Below, piece by piece: positions 7,874 through 16,737 of a stretch of 64,000 nt of DNA. The DNA lies in contig CAVYWD010000010.1 of NCBI GenBank assembly GCA_963772225.1, forward strand, positions 72,076 to 136,075. Reading direction: 5' to 3'. Made by a program: the position numbers and the translations under genes. The notes beneath the pieces were generated by a model. That model searched no databases. It saw nothing but the letters and a program-made list of their open reading frames with translations, and was not told the DNA's origin. Position 1 is the first letter of the stretch; the number at the start of each line of letters is the position of its first letter. Source of the stretch: CAVYWD01 sp963772225. Lineage in GTDB: Bacteria; Myxococcota; Myxococcia; Myxococcales; UBA5297.

Positions 7874-9507
7874 GAGCCCTCCGGAGCAACGGCGGGCGGG
7901 GGCTCCTCGAGCTGCTCGTAGTTGTGGGGCCCCGGCGAGAAGTCGGGGAGCGCCTCCCAATTGTGCTTGGGGGGCGGTGAGGCCGTGAGCCACTCGAAGC
8001 CCCGCGAGCCCCATGGGTTTTGCCCGGAGGGTTCCCCGGCGAACAGCGCGACCCCGAGGTCGATGGCGACGATGACGAGGCCGATGAACAGGAGCGAGGC
8101 GCCGGCGGTGGACGCGACGTGCAGGGTCTGAAAGCGCTCGGGGTACGTGTAATAGCGCCGCGGCATGCCGCCGTTGCCCAAAAGGAATTGCGGCAGGAAA
8201 GTGGCGATGAATCCGAAGGAGATGATGAAGGCGGCCACCATGGCCCAGCGCTCGTTGTAGAGCCGACCGAACATCTTCGGGAACCAATAATGCAACCCCA
8301 TGAGGAAGGCCATGATGGTCACGCCCACCATGATGAAGTGGAAGTGCGCGACGACGAAATAGGTGTCGGTCCAGTGCACGTCCAGGGAGACGGTCGCCAC
8401 GCCGATGCCCGTCATCCCGCCGAAGACCAGGAAGAAGAGGAAGCCGCAGATGTAGATGAACGGCGCGTTGATGGCGATGGAGCCCTTGTACAGCGTGCCG
8501 ACCCAGTTGAAGACCTTGATGGCGGTGAAGATGCCCACGAACATCGAGAGCACGCCGAAGACGCCCGAGGCGAACGTCGATTGCCCCGAGACGAACATGT
8601 GGTGGCCCCAGGTGAAGAAGCCGACGAAGGCGATTCCCACCGAGGAGTAGGCGATGGCTTTGTAGTTGAACGGGCTCTTGCGCGAAAAGGCGCAGACGCA
8701 CTCGCTCATCACCGCGAACGCGGGCAGCACCATGATGTAGACCGCCGGGTGGCTGTAGAACCAGAAGAGATGCTGGAACAGCACTGGGTCGCCGCCGGCC
8801 GACGGGTCGAAGAGGCCGAAGCCGAAGGCGCGCTCGACAGCCACCAGGAGCAGCACCAGCCCCAGGACCGGGGTCGCCAGGGTCTGGATGATGCTCGTGC
8901 CGTAGATGGACCAGACGAAGAGCGGCATCCGAAACCAGGTGATGCCCGGCGCTCTGAGGGTGTGCGTGGTGACGATGAAGTTCACCCCGGTGAGAATGGT
9001 GGAGAAGCCGATGACGAAGACGCCCAGGAGGATGGGCACGACCTCGGTCGCGGTGGTCGTCGAGTAGGGCGTGTAGAACGTCCAGCCGGTGTCGGCGCCG
9101 CCGTGGATCATTCCCCACAGGGCGATGACCGAGCCCAGGGCGTACAGGTACAGCGACAAGAGGTTCAGCCGCGGGAAGGCGACGTCCTTGGCCCCCAGCA
9201 TCAACGGCAGCATGAAATTGCCGAAGATGGAAGGAATGGCCGGAATCATGAAAATCCAGACCATGATGACGCCGTGGAGCGTGAAGAGTCGGTTGTAGTC
9301 GATGGCCGAGACCAGGGCCGGCCCGGGCACGAGCAGCTTGAGGCGCAGGAGCATCGCGAACATCCCGCCCAGGAAGAAGCCCGCCAGGATGAGCACGGCG
9401 TACATGAGCGCGATGCGCTTGTGGTCGCGCGTGAGGAGCCACGAGCGCACGCCGCGGTCGGCGTTCAAGTACGTGACGGGCGGCGCTTCACCGCTTTCGG
9501 GGTTCAT
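7870..9507 (-). CDS. ctaD: Cytochrome c oxidase subunit I, A2-type caa3
   Basis: 545 residues, 12 predicted helices. This catalytic haem-copper subunit reduces O2 and pumps protons. Visible ligand motifs: TLHGVIM (low-spin haem His), YSHPAVY (CuB His and cross-linked Tyr), WGHHMFVSG (two CuB His) and HFHFIMVG (haem ligands). YSHP replaces the GHPE motif of A1 enzymes, marking the A2 subfamily also found in Rhodothermus caa3, where Tyr-Ser substitutes for the D-channel glutamate. It overlaps ctaC by 20 bases and ctaE by 4. The Pro-rich tail of about 40 residues is variable. Confidence 0.96.
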   Translation of the reverse strand: MNPESGEAPPVTYLNADRGVRSWLLTRDHKRIALMYAVLILAGFFLGGMFAMLLRLKLLVPGPALVSAIDYNRLFTLHGVIMVWIFMIPAIPSIFGNFMLPLMLGAKDVAFPRLNLLSLYLYALGSVIALWGMIHGGADTGWTFYTPYSTTTATEVVPILLGVFVIGFSTILTGVNFIVTTHTLRAPGITWFRMPLFVWSIYGTSIIQTLATPVLGLVLLLVAVERAFGFGLFDPSAGGDPVLFQHLFWFYSHPAVYIMVLPAFAVMSECVCAFSRKSPFNYKAIAYSSVGIAFVGFFTWGHHMFVSGQSTFASGVFGVLSMFVGIFTAIKVFNWVGTLYKGSIAINAPFIYICGFLFFLVFGGMTGIGVATVSLDVHWTDTYFVVAHFHFIMVGVTIMAFLMGLHYWFPKMFGRLYNERWAMVAAFIISFGFIATFLPQFLLGNGGMPRRYYTYPERFQTLHVASTAGASLLFIGLVIVAIDLGVALFAGEPSGQNPWGSRGFEWLTASPPPKHNWEALPDFSPGPHNYEQLEEPPPAVAPEGS

Positions 9508-10531
9508 AGACCGGTCCCTGCGCAGGAAGCGGCCGGAGCGCGCCGCTCTGCAGCGTTTTCATGAATTCGAGAATCGCCGCCGCCTCCGGCGCGGTGAGGA
9601 TGCCCTGGAAGGTGGGCATCACGTCCTGATAGCCGAGGACGACCTTCGCGCCGGGGTCCATCATCGACTCGGTCAGGTAGGCCTCGTCGGCGAAGACCGT
9701 CCCGCCCCCCTCCAAATTCTCGGTGCGGTGGTACAGGTCGAGCCACGTCGGGCCGATGTGCGGCGCGCCGTCCAGGGTGTGGCAGGCCAGGCACCCGCGC
9801 CGCACGGCGGCGAGCCGGCCCTGCTCCACGAGCGTGATGGGATTAAGCGGCGCCCCGGCGTCCTGGCGCGCGATGAGCCCGCGGCGCTGGTCGGCCAGCC
9901 AGCGGTCGAATTCGTCCGCCTTGAGGACCACGACCTCGGCGCGCATCATCGAATGGGAAAGGCCGCAGTATTCGGCGCAAAAGACCTCGTAGCGCCCGGG
10001 CTTCGTCGCTTGAAACCAGGTCTGGGTGTATCGGCCGGGCAGCGCATCTTGCTTGACGCGAAACGCGGGCACGAAGAAGGAGTGGATGACGTCACGGCTG
10101 GTCAACAGGGCGCGCACCGGGCGCCCAGCGGGGACCGTCAGCACCTCCACGCTCGAGGGGCCGTTTGGGTAGCTGAACTTCCACATCCACTTCTTGGCCG
10201 TGACGTAGACGTCCATCGCGCCTTTGGGCGGGCTCTGCAAATAGACGTAGTCGTAAAAACCGATGGCGAACCAGAGCAGGAAGAGGCTCAGGGGGCCTCC
10301 GACGATGAGCGGCTCCAACCACCTCGGAGGGTCGTAGCGCCCGCCGCTCTCACGGCCCGGCCGCCGCCGATAGCGGACCATCCAGGTCAGCGCCGCGAGG
10401 GCGATGACGCTGGCCGAGGCCATGGTGACAGTGATGACGAAGAAATGGAGGCGATCGACCCGGAAGGCGAAGGTGGACGCCGCCTCCGGCAGGTAGAGGA
10501 TGGCGCGCAGCCAGCGCTCGACGTCGCTCAT
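9488..10531 (-). CDS. ctaC: Cytochrome c oxidase subunit II with fused cytochrome c domain
   Basis: 347 residues: two N-terminal transmembrane helices (about 25-48 and 68-90), a cupredoxin domain and a C-terminal cytochrome c domain, which is the defining caa3 arrangement. The CuA site is complete: DVIHSFFVP for the first His, then CAEYCGLSHSMM for both Cys, Glu, His and Met. The haem site is CLACH, with a downstream axial Met in DVMPTFQGIL. It accepts electrons from the cytochrome c domain, probably delivered by ACIII (48252-55707). The ATG at 10531 overlaps the SCO stop by 4 bases. Confidence 0.95.
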   Translation of the reverse strand: MSDVERWLRAILYLPEAASTFAFRVDRLHFFVITVTMASASVIALAALTWMVRYRRRPGRESGGRYDPPRWLEPLIVGGPLSLFLLWFAIGFYDYVYLQSPPKGAMDVYVTAKKWMWKFSYPNGPSSVEVLTVPAGRPVRALLTSRDVIHSFFVPAFRVKQDALPGRYTQTWFQATKPGRYEVFCAEYCGLSHSMMRAEVVVLKADEFDRWLADQRRGLIARQDAGAPLNPITLVEQGRLAAVRRGCLACHTLDGAPHIGPTWLDLYHRTENLEGGGTVFADEAYLTESMMDPGAKVVLGYQDVMPTFQGILTAPEAAAILEFMKTLQSGALRPLPAQGPVYEPRKR

Positions 10532-11382
10532 GCCGCGGGTGCCCCCCGCCCGCGCCGCGCCTCGCGCCGAAAGAGGTGCGCGACGAGAGAGGCCAGCGAG
10601 CCGAGGACCAGCGCCCCGCCGGCCTTGAACCAGACCGAGAGGAAGAGGGCATAGCGCCGGGTCGCGGGGTTCCAACGAAAGCAGGTCAGGAGGACGCGAT
10701 TGAGCGTTGCGCCCACCTTGCCGTCGCTCGCCTCGATGAGGGCGTACTTCAAGTCGCGGGGCGTGAATCGGATGCCGTAGAGGTAGCGGCTCACCCGGCC
10801 GTCGGGCGTCAGGACCATCGCGACCGCGAGGTGCGCCCATTGCCCGGTCTTCTCGTCGCGCCGATAGGAATACCCGACCGCGTTGGCGAGCGCCCGGATC
10901 GCCGCGCCCTCGCCCACCAGGAAGGACCAGCTCGCCGCGGCGTCCGGGCGCCCCAGCGCCTGCAAATAGTGGCCCTTCTTTTCCGCGGCGGCGGCAGGTG
11001 CCTCGCGCGAATCGAAGCTCAAGGTCAAAAGGTCGTAGTCGCGCCCGAGCGAAAGGCCCGTCTCCGAAAGCGCGCTTGTGAGCCCGCTCAGCTCCAAACC
11101 GCAGAGCATGGGGCATTCGAAATAGACCAACATGAGGATGGCCGGGCGCCCGCCGCGGCCGACACGGTCCTTCAGCCGAACGCTTTCGCCTCCCGAATCG
11201 GTGAAGACGAGGTCCAGCGGAATCGGGTCGCCCAGGTGCTCCACGACCTCCGCGCCCTGGACCGAAGCGGGCGCCGCCTCCGAAGCCTCGGGTCCGTCTG
11301 CCTCCGCGTTGAACGGCAGCGCGTTCGCCCGCGCCGGCGCGAGCGCGGCCAGGGTCGCCAAGGCGAAAAGGCGCGCGCTCAC
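10528..11382 (-). CDS. SCO1/SenC-family copper chaperone
   Basis: 284 residues. The GTG at 11382 overlaps the preceding stop (GTGA). Signal peptide about 1-22, thioredoxin-like domain about 60-225 with the copper-binding CPMLC and a distal His in WAHLAVAM, then a C-terminal membrane anchor about 250-270 followed by an Arg-rich cytoplasmic end. SCO proteins deliver copper to or reduce the CuA site of subunit II, whose gene follows directly. The C-terminal anchor is common in ACIII/caa3-linked SCO proteins. Confidence 0.92.
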   Translation of the reverse strand: MSARLFALATLAALAPARANALPFNAEADGPEASEAAPASVQGAEVVEHLGDPIPLDLVFTDSGGESVRLKDRVGRGGRPAILMLVYFECPMLCGLELSGLTSALSETGLSLGRDYDLLTLSFDSREAPAAAAEKKGHYLQALGRPDAAASWSFLVGEGAAIRALANAVGYSYRRDEKTGQWAHLAVAMVLTPDGRVSRYLYGIRFTPRDLKYALIEASDGKVGATLNRVLLTCFRWNPATRRYALFLSVWFKAGGALVLGSLASLVAHLFRREARRGRGAPAA

Positions 11383-11750
11383 GGCCGCTGCCCCGCCAGA
11401 TAGAGCTCCATCGCGCGATCGATGGGCACGTGGATCACGCCCCGCGGGCGATCGACCCAGCCGTAGGATTCAAGGCGCCGCTTTTGCGCAGCGTGCAGGG
11501 CGAGCCCGCCCGCGAAGGCGTCAAAGGGGATTTGAAAGACCGCGCCGATCTCCGCCTGGCCGATTTCGCTCGGAATGGGCGGAGGACCGGTCGGCTGCCA
11601 TCGCTTTTGGCCCACCCTCCAAAGCTCCGTGGCTCCGAGGGAGCCGAGCGTAAAGAGGACCATCGCGGCGAGCCCGATAAGGGTGATCCTCGTGGTCGGG
11701 ATCAGATCCGGAAGCTGGCGAGGCTCGATTTCAGGGGCGGTGGCATTCAT
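11379..11750 (-). CDS. Small membrane protein of the oxidase operon, function unknown
   Basis: 123 residues, first gene of the operon. One strong transmembrane helix (about 24-44) and a periplasmic part with an AAQKRRLESYGWVDRP segment and the C-terminal IDRAMELYLA motif. Similar short proteins ending in a P-I-D/E-x-A-M-like motif are often seen next to SCO/caa3 genes (from memory, not searched), so an oxidase assembly or accessory role is plausible. No cofactor ligands are seen. Confidence 0.7.
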   Translation of the reverse strand: MNATAPEIEPRQLPDLIPTTRITLIGLAAMVLFTLGSLGATELWRVGQKRWQPTGPPPIPSEIGQAEIGAVFQIPFDAFAGGLALHAAQKRRLESYGWVDRPRGVIHVPIDRAMELYLAGQRP

Positions 11751-12057
11751 GGGCGATGGGCCGGCAACTTGGCCACGGCTCGCGCAGGGTGTGAGCCGCC
11801 CGGTTGAGGGCCGTCAGGGCGGACCCTAACGGTGGAGCGCGCGCCGAGCGGCGAGGGGGGCGGTGGCCTGCAAAGAAGGGCGCGGGCGGCAGGGAAGGAA
11901 GGCGGCGGGGCAGTCCGCGGCCAGTCGAGCCCTCGGGGACCCGCGCCACCGGGAGGCCGGGCGCGGACCTTCGAGCGCGTGGCGCTCTACGTCCCGAAGG
12001 GTCAGCTTTGAGGCTCGGGCAAGCACTGAGAATGCTCGAGCTCGGGAGGGGACGCCA
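11751..12057. other. Divergent intergenic region upstream of oxidase and protease genes
   Basis: 307 bases separating the oxidase operon start (11750, minus) from the protease gene (12058, plus). A candidate promoter for the protease is listed separately. I see no convincing promoter for the oxidase side and no repeat. Confidence 0.5.
12008..12036 (+). promoter_or_regulatory. Candidate sigma70-like promoter for the papain-like protease
   Basis: TTGAGG (12008-12013), a 17-base spacer, then AATGCT (12031-12036), just upstream of the ribosome site GGGAGGGG and the ATG at 12058. Spacing is ideal, but the -10 is only a partial match. Confidence 0.35.
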
Positions 12058-12849
12058 ATGCCGACGCTTTCGACTTATCACGTCAAACGATACGGGTGGA
12101 TTCGAGACCTGCCCGACCAGCGAGACCTCATGTACGCGGCGCCCATTCCGCCGCTCGCGCTTCCCACCAAGACCGATCTCCGCACCGAGATGCCGCAGGT
12201 CTACGACCAGGGCGACCTGGGGAGCTGCACGGCCAACGCCATCGGCGCGGCGGTGCAGGTCGCGCGGCGCAAGGAGAAGCGGCAGGACTTCATTCCTTCG
12301 CGCCTCGCCATCTACTACGACGAGCGCGTCATCGAGCGCACGGTCGACCAGGACTCGGGCGCCCAGCTGCGCGACGGAATGAAGGTCGTGGCCCGGGTCG
12401 GCGTCTGCGCCGAGGCGAGCTCGCCGCCCGAGTCCTACGACTGGTCGTACGATATCTCCAAGTTCAAGGACAAGCCGCCGGAGCCTTGCTACGACTTCGC
12501 AAAGGACAATCAGGTCATCGTCTATCGGCGCGTGCCGCAGCTCTTGTCGCAGATGAAGGGGTGCCTGGCCTCCGGCTATCCGTTCGTCTTCGGCTTCAGC
12601 GTCTACCAGAGCTTCGAATCGCCGGAGGTGGCGCGCACCGGGGACGCCAACCTCCCCGGGCCGAAGGAGGAGATGCTCGGCGGCCACGCTGTCCTGGCGG
12701 TGGGCTACGACGACGCCTCCCAGCGATTCCTGGTGCGAAACTCCTGGGGCTCGAGCTGGGGGCAGCAAGGCTACTTCACCTTGCCTTACGCCTATCTGAG
12801 CGAGCCGCACCTCTCGTCGGATTTCTGGACCGTGCGGCAGACGGAATGA
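12058..12849 (+). CDS. Papain-like cysteine protease (peptidase family C1)
   Basis: 263 residues, ATG preceded by GGGAGGGG. All catalytic elements are present: oxyanion Gln and nucleophile Cys in YDQGDLGSCTANAIG (about 50-64), His in GGHAVLAVGYDD (about 208-219), Asn in NSWGSSWG (about 227-234). The N-terminus (YGWIRDLPDQRDLMY) is the usual opening of bacterial C1 proteins that lack a long inhibitory propeptide. There is no signal peptide, so it is either cytosolic or exported by another route. Its 3' end faces a chagasin-family inhibitor only 15 bases away, suggesting self-protection. Confidence 0.92.
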   Translation: MPTLSTYHVKRYGWIRDLPDQRDLMYAAPIPPLALPTKTDLRTEMPQVYDQGDLGSCTANAIGAAVQVARRKEKRQDFIPSRLAIYYDERVIERTVDQDSGAQLRDGMKVVARVGVCAEASSPPESYDWSYDISKFKDKPPEPCYDFAKDNQVIVYRRVPQLLSQMKGCLASGYPFVFGFSVYQSFESPEVARTGDANLPGPKEEMLGGHAVLAVGYDDASQRFLVRNSWGSSWGQQGYFTLPYAYLSEPHLSSDFWTVRQTE

Positions 12850-12864
12850 GCGGGTGCGCCGGGC

Positions 12865-13176
12865 TCACCCTCGGCTCTTAATTCGAAGGGTAAAGCGGCG
12901 CGCGGGCTTTCGCGCCTCCCAACGGCGCGAGTAGACCATCTCCAGCGCGGCGTCTCCTTCGGATTGGACGCGCATTCGCCATTCGTGTTGGCCCGGGGCG
13001 CCCATGGCTGCGCCCAGGGGGCGGTACGAATCGTCGTCGACGCGAAGCACCGGCGCACCGTCGGAGAGGAGCGACCAGTGGTAGCCGGTGCTCCGGTTCT
13101 CGGGAAGGGTGACTGCAAAGGCGTCGCCGGGCCGAAGGGTGGCCTCCGTGCCGTCGGCCCGCTCGTCCAGGTACAT
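12865..13176 (-). CDS. Chagasin-family (I42) cysteine protease inhibitor
   Basis: 103 residues from the ATG at 13176, which has GAGGAG about 10 bases upstream; an ATG at 13209 or a GTG in between are alternatives. The three chagasin loops are recognisable: LPENRSTGYHW (family NPTTGY/W loop), the glycine-containing loop GAAMGAPGQHEW, and YSRRWE (family RPW/F loop). Chagasins block papain-family active sites. It is convergent with a C1 protease 15 bases away, making the two a likely cognate pair. No signal peptide is seen, matching the protease. Family assignment rests on motifs only. Confidence 0.82.
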   Translation of the reverse strand: MYLDERADGTEATLRPGDAFAVTLPENRSTGYHWSLLSDGAPVLRVDDDSYRPLGAAMGAPGQHEWRMRVQSEGDAALEMVYSRRWEARKPARRFTLRIKSRG

Positions 13177-13434
13177 GAGCACGCTCACTCCTCTTCCGGC
13201 CGGGGGCATCGAAGCCCGTGCGCGCGCCCTTCCTGATGGACCTCGAGCCCTCGCCGTCGCCGCTTTAGGCCTTCGAGCTTCATATTCGGCCGGAAGTTAG
13301 TCACGCCGGACGCTCGCGATGAGGGCGGCCTCCCGCCCGCTCGGGATGGGTACCTGAGCCCGCGGCCGGGCGACGGCTCGGGTCCGCGCGAGAATCGAGG
13401 ATGGCGACCGAGGCGCCGTGGCACAGTGGTGCCC

Positions 13435-13875
13435 ATGAATGCTTCGAGACCGGGGTGGCCGCGAGCGTCCGCCGGGAGGCCGCCTTGGCCGTTGGCCGTC
13501 GCCCTGGCGGCGCTCGTCGCCCTCGCTCTCTGGACCTTGCCGCAAACGCTCGTCGGCCTCGGGTATGCCGTTCTCAAGCGCATCCAGGGCCATCGGTGGA
13601 TGGGGTATCGATTTGGACCGTTTCTCTTTCTGGTCGTACCGTCGGCGCCCATCGGAGGAAGAGGGATTTCTCTGGGGCTCGTCGTGCTCGCGGAGGACTG
13701 GACCCTGCTCACGCACGAGTTCTGCCACGTCTATTCGGCGCTCTGGCTGAGCTGGCTCTACTTGCCGGTCTATGGAATCGAATACCTCGCCTTCGGCCAC
13801 GATCGCTCGCCGCACGAGCGGGTCACCTGCCACTTCGAGCGCAAGAGCCGCATGGCGTGGCGGCGGGTATTCTGA
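13435..13875 (+). CDS. Small membrane protein with an HEXXH motif
   Basis: 146 residues from the ATG at 13435 (GTG at 13426 possible; no strong ribosome site for either). A basic N-terminus, one strong helix (about 18-40), then RFGPFLFLVV, GISLGLVVLAEDW, the metal-site-like THEFCHVYSALWL, SWLYLPVYGIEYLAF and a basic end. The HEFCH fits the zincin consensus and the surrounding pattern resembles small prokaryotic proteins with HEYGHxxQ motifs whose function is unknown. A third zinc ligand is not obvious. Metallopeptidase activity is therefore only a possibility. Confidence 0.6.
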   Translation: MNASRPGWPRASAGRPPWPLAVALAALVALALWTLPQTLVGLGYAVLKRIQGHRWMGYRFGPFLFLVVPSAPIGGRGISLGLVVLAEDWTLLTHEFCHVYSALWLSWLYLPVYGIEYLAFGHDRSPHERVTCHFERKSRMAWRRVF

Positions 13876-14064
13876 ATGGGCGGCGCTTCGATTCCGGCGG
13901 GAAGGATCAGCTCAGCCACGGCCATATCGGCGGGCTCGAGGTGCCGGTGGCTGAGGTCTTGCGACAACGAGAGCGGACAGCGTGGCTCTCGAGGGAGGCG
14001 GCGAGGCCGCCGACGAGGCATTCCCCGGTAGAGGAAGGCCGATGGCTCCTTGCGCCACACTTGC

Positions 14065-14859
14065 CTATCGCGGCTCGCCGTCCTTCTCTCCGCCGCCGCC
14101 GTCGGACTCTCCCCGGCGCAGGCCGAGCATGCGCCTCAGCTCGCGCGCGGCCTGGCGGGAGACCTGCACCCCGTCCCCGCGCGACGTCCGGGCCAGGTAC
14201 CCGCCGGTGTCCTGCGGCTCGAGCCGGACGACCTGCTCCAGGTTCAGGAGCGCGCGCCGGTGCACGCGCATGAAGCGCGGGCCGAGCCTCTCCTCGAGCT
14301 CCTGGAGCGACAGGTCGGTGAGCGCATCGCCCTGGGCGCTCGCGAGGGTGACGAGCTCGCCGTCCAGAACGGCGTGGCTGATTTGCCTGGGGTCGAGCAG
14401 GGCGATGCCGCTGCGCGTGGGCACGGCGATCCGGTCGAGCGCCGCCGGCGCCGCTGGGCGGTGGCGGTCGGCCTCGTCGCGAAAGCGCCGCAGCGCCTCT
14501 TGCGAGCGCGCCCGCTCGAGCGCCTTCCCCAGCCGCGCGGCCTCGACGGGCTTGAGCAGGTAGTCGAGCGCGCCGGCGTCGAACGCCTCGACCGCGTGCT
14601 CCGAGTGCGCGGTGCAGAAGATGACGTAGGGCCCGCCGGGCGGCAAAAGGCGCAGGGCGTCCAGCCCCGTCAGCTCCGGCATCTGGATGTCGAGCAGCAC
14701 GGCGTCCACGCCGCCGGCCGCGACGCGCCGCAGGACCTCGGCCGCGCTCCGGCACTCGCCGCAGACCTCGATGCCCGAGAGCTCTCCCAAGAGCCGCAAA
14801 AGCCTCTTCCGGGCCATCAGCTCGTCGTCGGCGACGAGCACGCGCAGCGCCGGGCTCAC
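14065..14859 (-). CDS. LytTR-family response regulator
   Basis: 264 residues. The GTG at 14859 overlaps the kinase stop (GTGA), fixing the start. Receiver domain about 5-120 with the acidic pair in VADDE, phospho-acceptor Asp in AVLLDIQMPELTG, Thr in FCTAHSEHA, and Lys in YLLKPVE. LytTR DNA-binding domain about 155-250, with VPTRSGIALLDPRQI, RVHRRALLNLEQV and GDGVQVSRQAAREL. It is the cognate partner of the LytS-type kinase encoded upstream. Such pairs control envelope, exopolysaccharide or competence genes in other bacteria; the target here is unknown. Confidence 0.93.
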   Translation of the reverse strand: MSPALRVLVADDELMARKRLLRLLGELSGIEVCGECRSAAEVLRRVAAGGVDAVLLDIQMPELTGLDALRLLPPGGPYVIFCTAHSEHAVEAFDAGALDYLLKPVEAARLGKALERARSQEALRRFRDEADRHRPAAPAALDRIAVPTRSGIALLDPRQISHAVLDGELVTLASAQGDALTDLSLQELEERLGPRFMRVHRRALLNLEQVVRLEPQDTGGYLARTSRGDGVQVSRQAARELRRMLGLRRGESDGGGGEKDGEPR

Positions 14860-16497
14860 GCCAACACCCCGGGTGAAGGCCCCGCCAGCGGCACGCGGAG
14901 CTCTGCCGAGGTCCGCTCTCCGCGCGCGCCGATCCGCAAGGTCGCTGCTCCGGCGTAGGCGAGGGCGAGGCGGCGCTCCAGGTCCGGCAGGCCCGAGCTG
15001 CCCGGCCGCGGCCCCGCGTAAAGGCCCGGGTTCTCGAGGCGGACGACCAGCTCCTCGGCCTCGCGCCGAACGGTGAGCTCGAGGGTCCCGCGGTGGCCCG
15101 CGCAGGGGCCGTGCTTCACCGCGTTCTCGGCGAGCGGGAGCAGGACGAGCGGCGGCACCAGGACCTCGCGCGCGGCCGGGTCGACGTCCTCGCGCAGCTC
15201 GAGGAGCTCTGGGTCCCGCAGCCGATGGAGCGCGAGGAGGTTCTCGACCAGCTCCAGCTCCTGGGCGAGCGGCCACGCCTGCGCCTTCACGCCGCAAAGG
15301 ACCGAGCGCAGCATCGCCGACAGCTGGAGCACCGCCCGCTCGGCGACGGCGCCGTCCTCGCGGCACCACTCGGCGATGGAGTTGAGCGTGTTGAAGAGGA
15401 AGTGCGGGTCGAGCTGCGCTCGGAGGGCGAGCAGCTGGGCCCGCTCGGCCTCGCGCGCCAGCGCGTCGGCCCGGGCGCGCTCGCGCAAAAGCCGGTGCTC
15501 GAGGCCGATGTCGCGGCCCAGGCCCCAGCCGCCGACCAGGAAGAGCGTGAGGCAGATGGCGAGGCTCACCCGCGCGGTCATGAAGGTGACGCCGATGCCG
15601 AAGAGCTTGGGCACCGCGACGCCGATGCTCAGCACGACGCCCGCGCCGATGGCGGCGTAGAGGACCACGCGGATGGAGGCCCCGGCGCCGAGCGCTCCTT
15701 CCGGCGAGAGCAGCCGCCAGGAGACCGGGGCGATGACCACGAACGCGAGGCAGAGCGCGAGCCCCAGGGCCAGGGCGGCGCTGGGGCGGCTCAGGCGCGC
15801 CTGGGCGACGAGCATGGGGCCGCAGACGAGCACGATGGGGACGAGGCGCCGCAGCTCGAGCAGGCCCCGGGCGGTCTCGCGGGCGATGCGCGCCGGGTCG
15901 GCGAGGTCGGCGCCGGGCGCCTCGGGCGGCAAGTGCCAAGCGCGCGCGCCGCGCTTCTTGCCGACGAGGTTGATCCATCCGGTTTGCATGAGCAGGGCGA
16001 GGTCGAAGGCGGCCGACCGATGTCGAGCGTAGTACAGGTCGAGCCGAGCCGTCAGCGCGGCTCCCCGGGCCCCGGTCACCTGCGCGAGGCCGGTGATGCC
16101 CGGCGGCACGCGAAAGCGCTCGGCGAAGGGCGGGTGGGCGCGCACCAGCCGCTCGGCGTCGGGGACCGAGAGCGGTCTGGGGCCGACGAGGCTCATGTCG
16201 CCGGAGAGGACATTGAAGATTCTGAAAGAGCTCGTCGAGGCCGCGCTGTCTCAGCAGGCCGCCCAGGCGCGTGGGCCGGCGAGCCCGCTCGTCGGCCTCG
16301 CAGGTCATGGTCCGCAGCTTCCAGATGAGGAAGGGCCGGCGGTTCAGTCCGGCGCGCGACTGCCGGAAGAAGAGGGGGCGCCCGTCGCACGCAAAGGCCG
16401 CGGCGGCGAGCGCCGCCGAGGCGGGCAGCCAGAGCGGCAGGGTGACGAAGACGACGGCGAGATTAAAAAGGCGCTTGGCTGCGGCGTTGACGTTCAT
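14856..16497 (-). CDS. Bacterial sugar transferase fused to LytS-type histidine kinase, frameshifted near 16220
   Basis: The ATG at 16497 follows GGAGGAG. Residues about 1-95 read as the start of a polyprenyl-phosphate sugar transferase (AAKRLFNLAVV, FFRQSRAGLNRRPF, WKLRTM, LDELFQ). The match then continues one base out of frame near 16218-16222 with IFNVLSGDMSLVGPRPL, VPPGITGLAQVTGARG and LDLYYARHRS. That second frame runs without a stop or clear new start into membrane helices (about 16000-15550), the His_kinase motif LRAQLDPHFLFNTLNSIAEW and an HATPase domain (PLAENAVKHG), ending by a 4-base overlap with the LytTR gene. Either a real gene with a one-base error or a broken gene whose kinase part starts internally. 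I know of no characterised protein with this fusion. Confidence 0.65.
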
Positions 16498-16737
16498 GGC
16501 TCCTCCGAGACCGCAGCATCGCGCTCGGGCGGGCGCCGCCGGCGGCGGTTCTCCTCGAGCGGTCGCGGGGCGCGCGCGAGCGGCGCCGAAGCGGGCCCGA
16601 GCGGCGGCGCGGCCGCCCACGCGCCGCCGGGGCCTCAGGTCGCGACCTTTCGGCCGCGGATCTCGACCGCCCGGCGCGAGAGCCGCCAAGCGCTCTTCGC
16701 GCTCCTCTACCTTCGAGCCATCGCAAGGAGGATTTCG

